Program-made: the position numbers and the translations under genes
The notes under the pieces: model-generated
Databases searched by the model: none
Seen by the model: the letters and a program-made list of their open reading frames with translations, nothing else
What the model was told of the DNA's origin: nothing
Origin: Nitrospira sp.
Lineage (GTDB): Bacteria > Nitrospirota > Nitrospiria > Nitrospirales > Nitrospiraceae
Assembly: GCA_024760525.1 (NCBI GenBank)
Contig: CP060499.1
Location: forward strand, 1,860,001 to 1,924,000
Direction of reading: 5' to 3'
DNA: 64,000 bases
In this document: piece by piece, positions 62,624 through 64,000 of the stretch
Numbering within the stretch: position 1 is the stretch's first letter
Layout: each line of letters begins with the position of its first letter

Positions 62624-63349
62624 TCACCGCCGTCCGTCATACCAGACGGAGAGCTGTTTTTTGTCGTGTAAAGTTCTCCTTGGAAGCAGAAGAACTCGGA
62701 AGATTTGTGCGGCGATCTCTCGGCCTGAATAGAGCGAGACCTTCCGCGTCGATGTCTCCAACGGATGTCCGGTTAAAATGGTGAATTGAAGGCCGCGTGT
62801 GCGCCCCCATCGCTTGAGCTGCTTGCTGAGAGCGATTTCGTCCAACGCATAGAGGGTCTGGTCGAACCCGCCGACTTCTTGAAAGGCATCGCGGCGGCAC
62901 ACGACCAAGGCCCCTGCCGCCCATCGACACAGAATCGATGCGCCGGTCCAAATGCGCAGTGTCAGGTGTGCCCACCAAGGCAGCCCGTCCATACGCAAGG
63001 TACTGCCGCAACCGACGTGTTTTCCCCCTTCGATCAGTCGTAGGATGTCGGCAAGAAGGCCTGGACTGAGCAGACTATCGGCATCCAAAAAAAGCAACCA
63101 GTCGCCGGTTGCGTGAGCGGCTCCCGCATTGCGCGCCCTGCCGATCTGATTGATTGGTTCAAAGACAACTTGCGCCCCCGCCTGTCTTGCCAGTGCGGCG
63201 GTATCATCGGTGGAATTATTGTCGACAACAATGATGCTCGATGCGAAATGTGCCGCGCGGTTGGCCGTGACCGATTCGCTGACGGATTGGAGACATCGCT
63301 CGATCAGACGTGCCTCATTAAAGGCTGGAATAATGATGGAGAGATGCAT
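62624..63349 (-). CDS. Family 2 glycosyltransferase
   Basis: A 241-aa GT-A transferase: LSIIIPAFNEARLIERCL, VVDNNSTDDTAALARQAGA, FLDADSLLSP (DxD-like) and GGFDQTLYALDEIALSKQLKRWG. Sugar donor and acceptor are not readable. Convergent with the Mo enzyme gene. Confidence 0.9.
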   Translation of the reverse strand: MHLSIIIPAFNEARLIERCLQSVSESVTANRAAHFASSIIVVDNNSTDDTAALARQAGAQVVFEPINQIGRARNAGAAHATGDWLLFLDADSLLSPGLLADILRLIEGGKHVGCGSTLRMDGLPWWAHLTLRIWTGASILCRWAAGALVVCRRDAFQEVGGFDQTLYALDEIALSKQLKRWGRTRGLQFTILTGHPLETSTRKVSLYSGREIAAQIFRVLLLPRRTLHDKKQLSVWYDGRR

Positions 63350-63372
63350 GGTCAGCTATGATGCCATAGCTG

Positions 63373-63684
63373 CTATGAAGAGCGAAACGGGAAATCAGTC
63401 CGGGGCGTGACGGAGAATGGGGCGTGAGGAATCGACAGCTGGACGTGGAAGATATGATCGATCGCGGAGTTCCCCTGATCGATATGGTGTGTCAGGGTCT
63501 TGGAGTGCGCTCGAAACTCGCAAACAATGCGAAAATCACTCTCGTACGGATAACTTTCCGCCATTTCAAAACCGATGCGATTCCGTTCGGGCTGACAGTC
63601 CTCATAGGTGGCAAAGGTGTTCAGCACTGTCGCGGGACTCACACCGGCAGTGGGTGTCAATAAGACGATCAAGAGAAGCCACAT
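63373..63684 (-). CDS. Small secreted hypothetical protein
   Basis: A 103-aa protein. ATG at 63684 has GAGGG 7 bp upstream; another ATG is 15 bp before. A signal peptide (MWLLLIVLLTPTAGVS) is followed by a body with two Cys (CQPE, VCEF) that could form a disulfide. No family recognised. Confidence 0.5.
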   Translation of the reverse strand: MWLLLIVLLTPTAGVSPATVLNTFATYEDCQPERNRIGFEMAESYPYESDFRIVCEFRAHSKTLTHHIDQGNSAIDHIFHVQLSIPHAPFSVTPRTDFPFRSS

Positions 63685-63909
63685 GATCAGCCCTCGCATT
63701 TAGTGACACAGGCACTCACATTCTCGTGTCAAAGTGTCACTCACAACCGTCCAGCTGTCCAGCATTTTCCTTAATGTGCTCACCTGCAATTTTACACAGG
63801 GGGATGAATCATGATTCAGTTTAACCAAACGAGAGCCCATCCACCATTGGAGTAAACCCTAGAGCGCATCGGTCATGTATGGATGTTCTCTGCATGGTAA
63901 GATGCAAAG

Positions 63910-64000
63910 ATGCCTCTCGCGCAGTTCCATCCGATTATTGCTGAATGGTTTTCTTCGCGTGTCGGCCGGCCGACTGACGTCCAACTCCAAGCCTGGCCGG
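63910..64000 (+). CDS. Lhr-like DEAD/DEAH helicase (3' partial)
   Basis: Only 30 codons are visible. MPLAQFHPIIAEWFSSRVG and RPTDVQLQAWP match the Q-motif start of Lhr-type large helicases (F-x-P-x-x-x-WF ... PT-x-x-Q-x-x-AWP). The call rests on this short stretch. Confidence 0.6.
   Translation, partial: MPLAQFHPIIAEWFSSRVGRPTDVQLQAWP

Overview
The window reads as a chromosomal segment of a moderately GC-rich, autotroph-like bacterium, most probably Nitrospira or a close relative in the Nitrospirota. This rests on giant periplasmic multicopper oxidases, cupredoxin-like proteins, tandem DUF5985-type proteins, an SmbP-like metal-binding protein, sigma-54 regulators and NDH-2 paralogs. The assignment is by gene content, not by a marker gene.

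Region 1 (1-25.4 kb) is a large copper/redox cluster. A giant multicopper oxidase (MCO1, 5' end cut by the window) is followed by two cupredoxin-like secreted proteins, a LolA/DUF4412-like protein, a HEAT-repeat protein and a SUMF1-fold protein. A convergent SUMF1 / LolA-like / SUMF1 set and a PDZ serine protease follow. Next come a sensor kinase and a sigma-54 response regulator, directly upstream of a second giant oxidase (MCO2, 1580 aa). The MCO2 leader holds two perfect 18-bp inverted repeats about 86 bp apart and a candidate -24/-12 promoter. The kinase/regulator pair therefore very likely controls MCO2. Downstream lie a third cupredoxin-like protein, an unknown secreted protein, an SmbP-like protein, a winged-helix protein and two small membrane proteins.

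Region 2 (25.4-31.2 kb) is ordinary core sequence: TsaC/Sua5, cyclophilin, an MFS transporter, FKBP, an ETHE1-like MBL hydrolase and a HAD-like protein.

Region 3 (31-47 kb) is accessory DNA accreted at a tRNA-Ser(GCT) gene. Short repeats of the tRNA 3' end lie to the left (32.0 and 33.3 kb), next to a truncated tyrosine integrase. Partial copies of the tRNA 5' half lie to the right (44.7 and 45.8 kb). Cargo includes a toxin-antitoxin pair, an HNH nuclease, a DUF4238 protein, a HEPN-like protein and a large HNH-NACHT-repeat NTPase that looks like a defence protein. That gene is interrupted near its 3' end by an IS1595-type element with 23-bp terminal inverted repeats, a perfect 8-bp target duplication, a frameshifted transposase and a passenger gene. 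Removing the element restores one in-frame gene of about 1454 codons.

Region 4 (46-51 kb) is a run of small, mostly minus-strand hypothetical, zinc-ribbon and PilZ-like genes. Region 5 (51-64 kb) returns to respiration and regulation. It holds two NDH-2-type dehydrogenases flanking a lipoprotein, and a GAF-GAF-PAS sigma-54 activator. An operon of STAS protein, ECF sigma factor, zinc-finger anti-sigma and a Lys/Met-rich secreted protein follows. After that come a cytochrome b with a Tat-exported sulfite-oxidase-fold molybdoenzyme, a glycosyltransferase, and the start of an Lhr-like helicase at the right edge.
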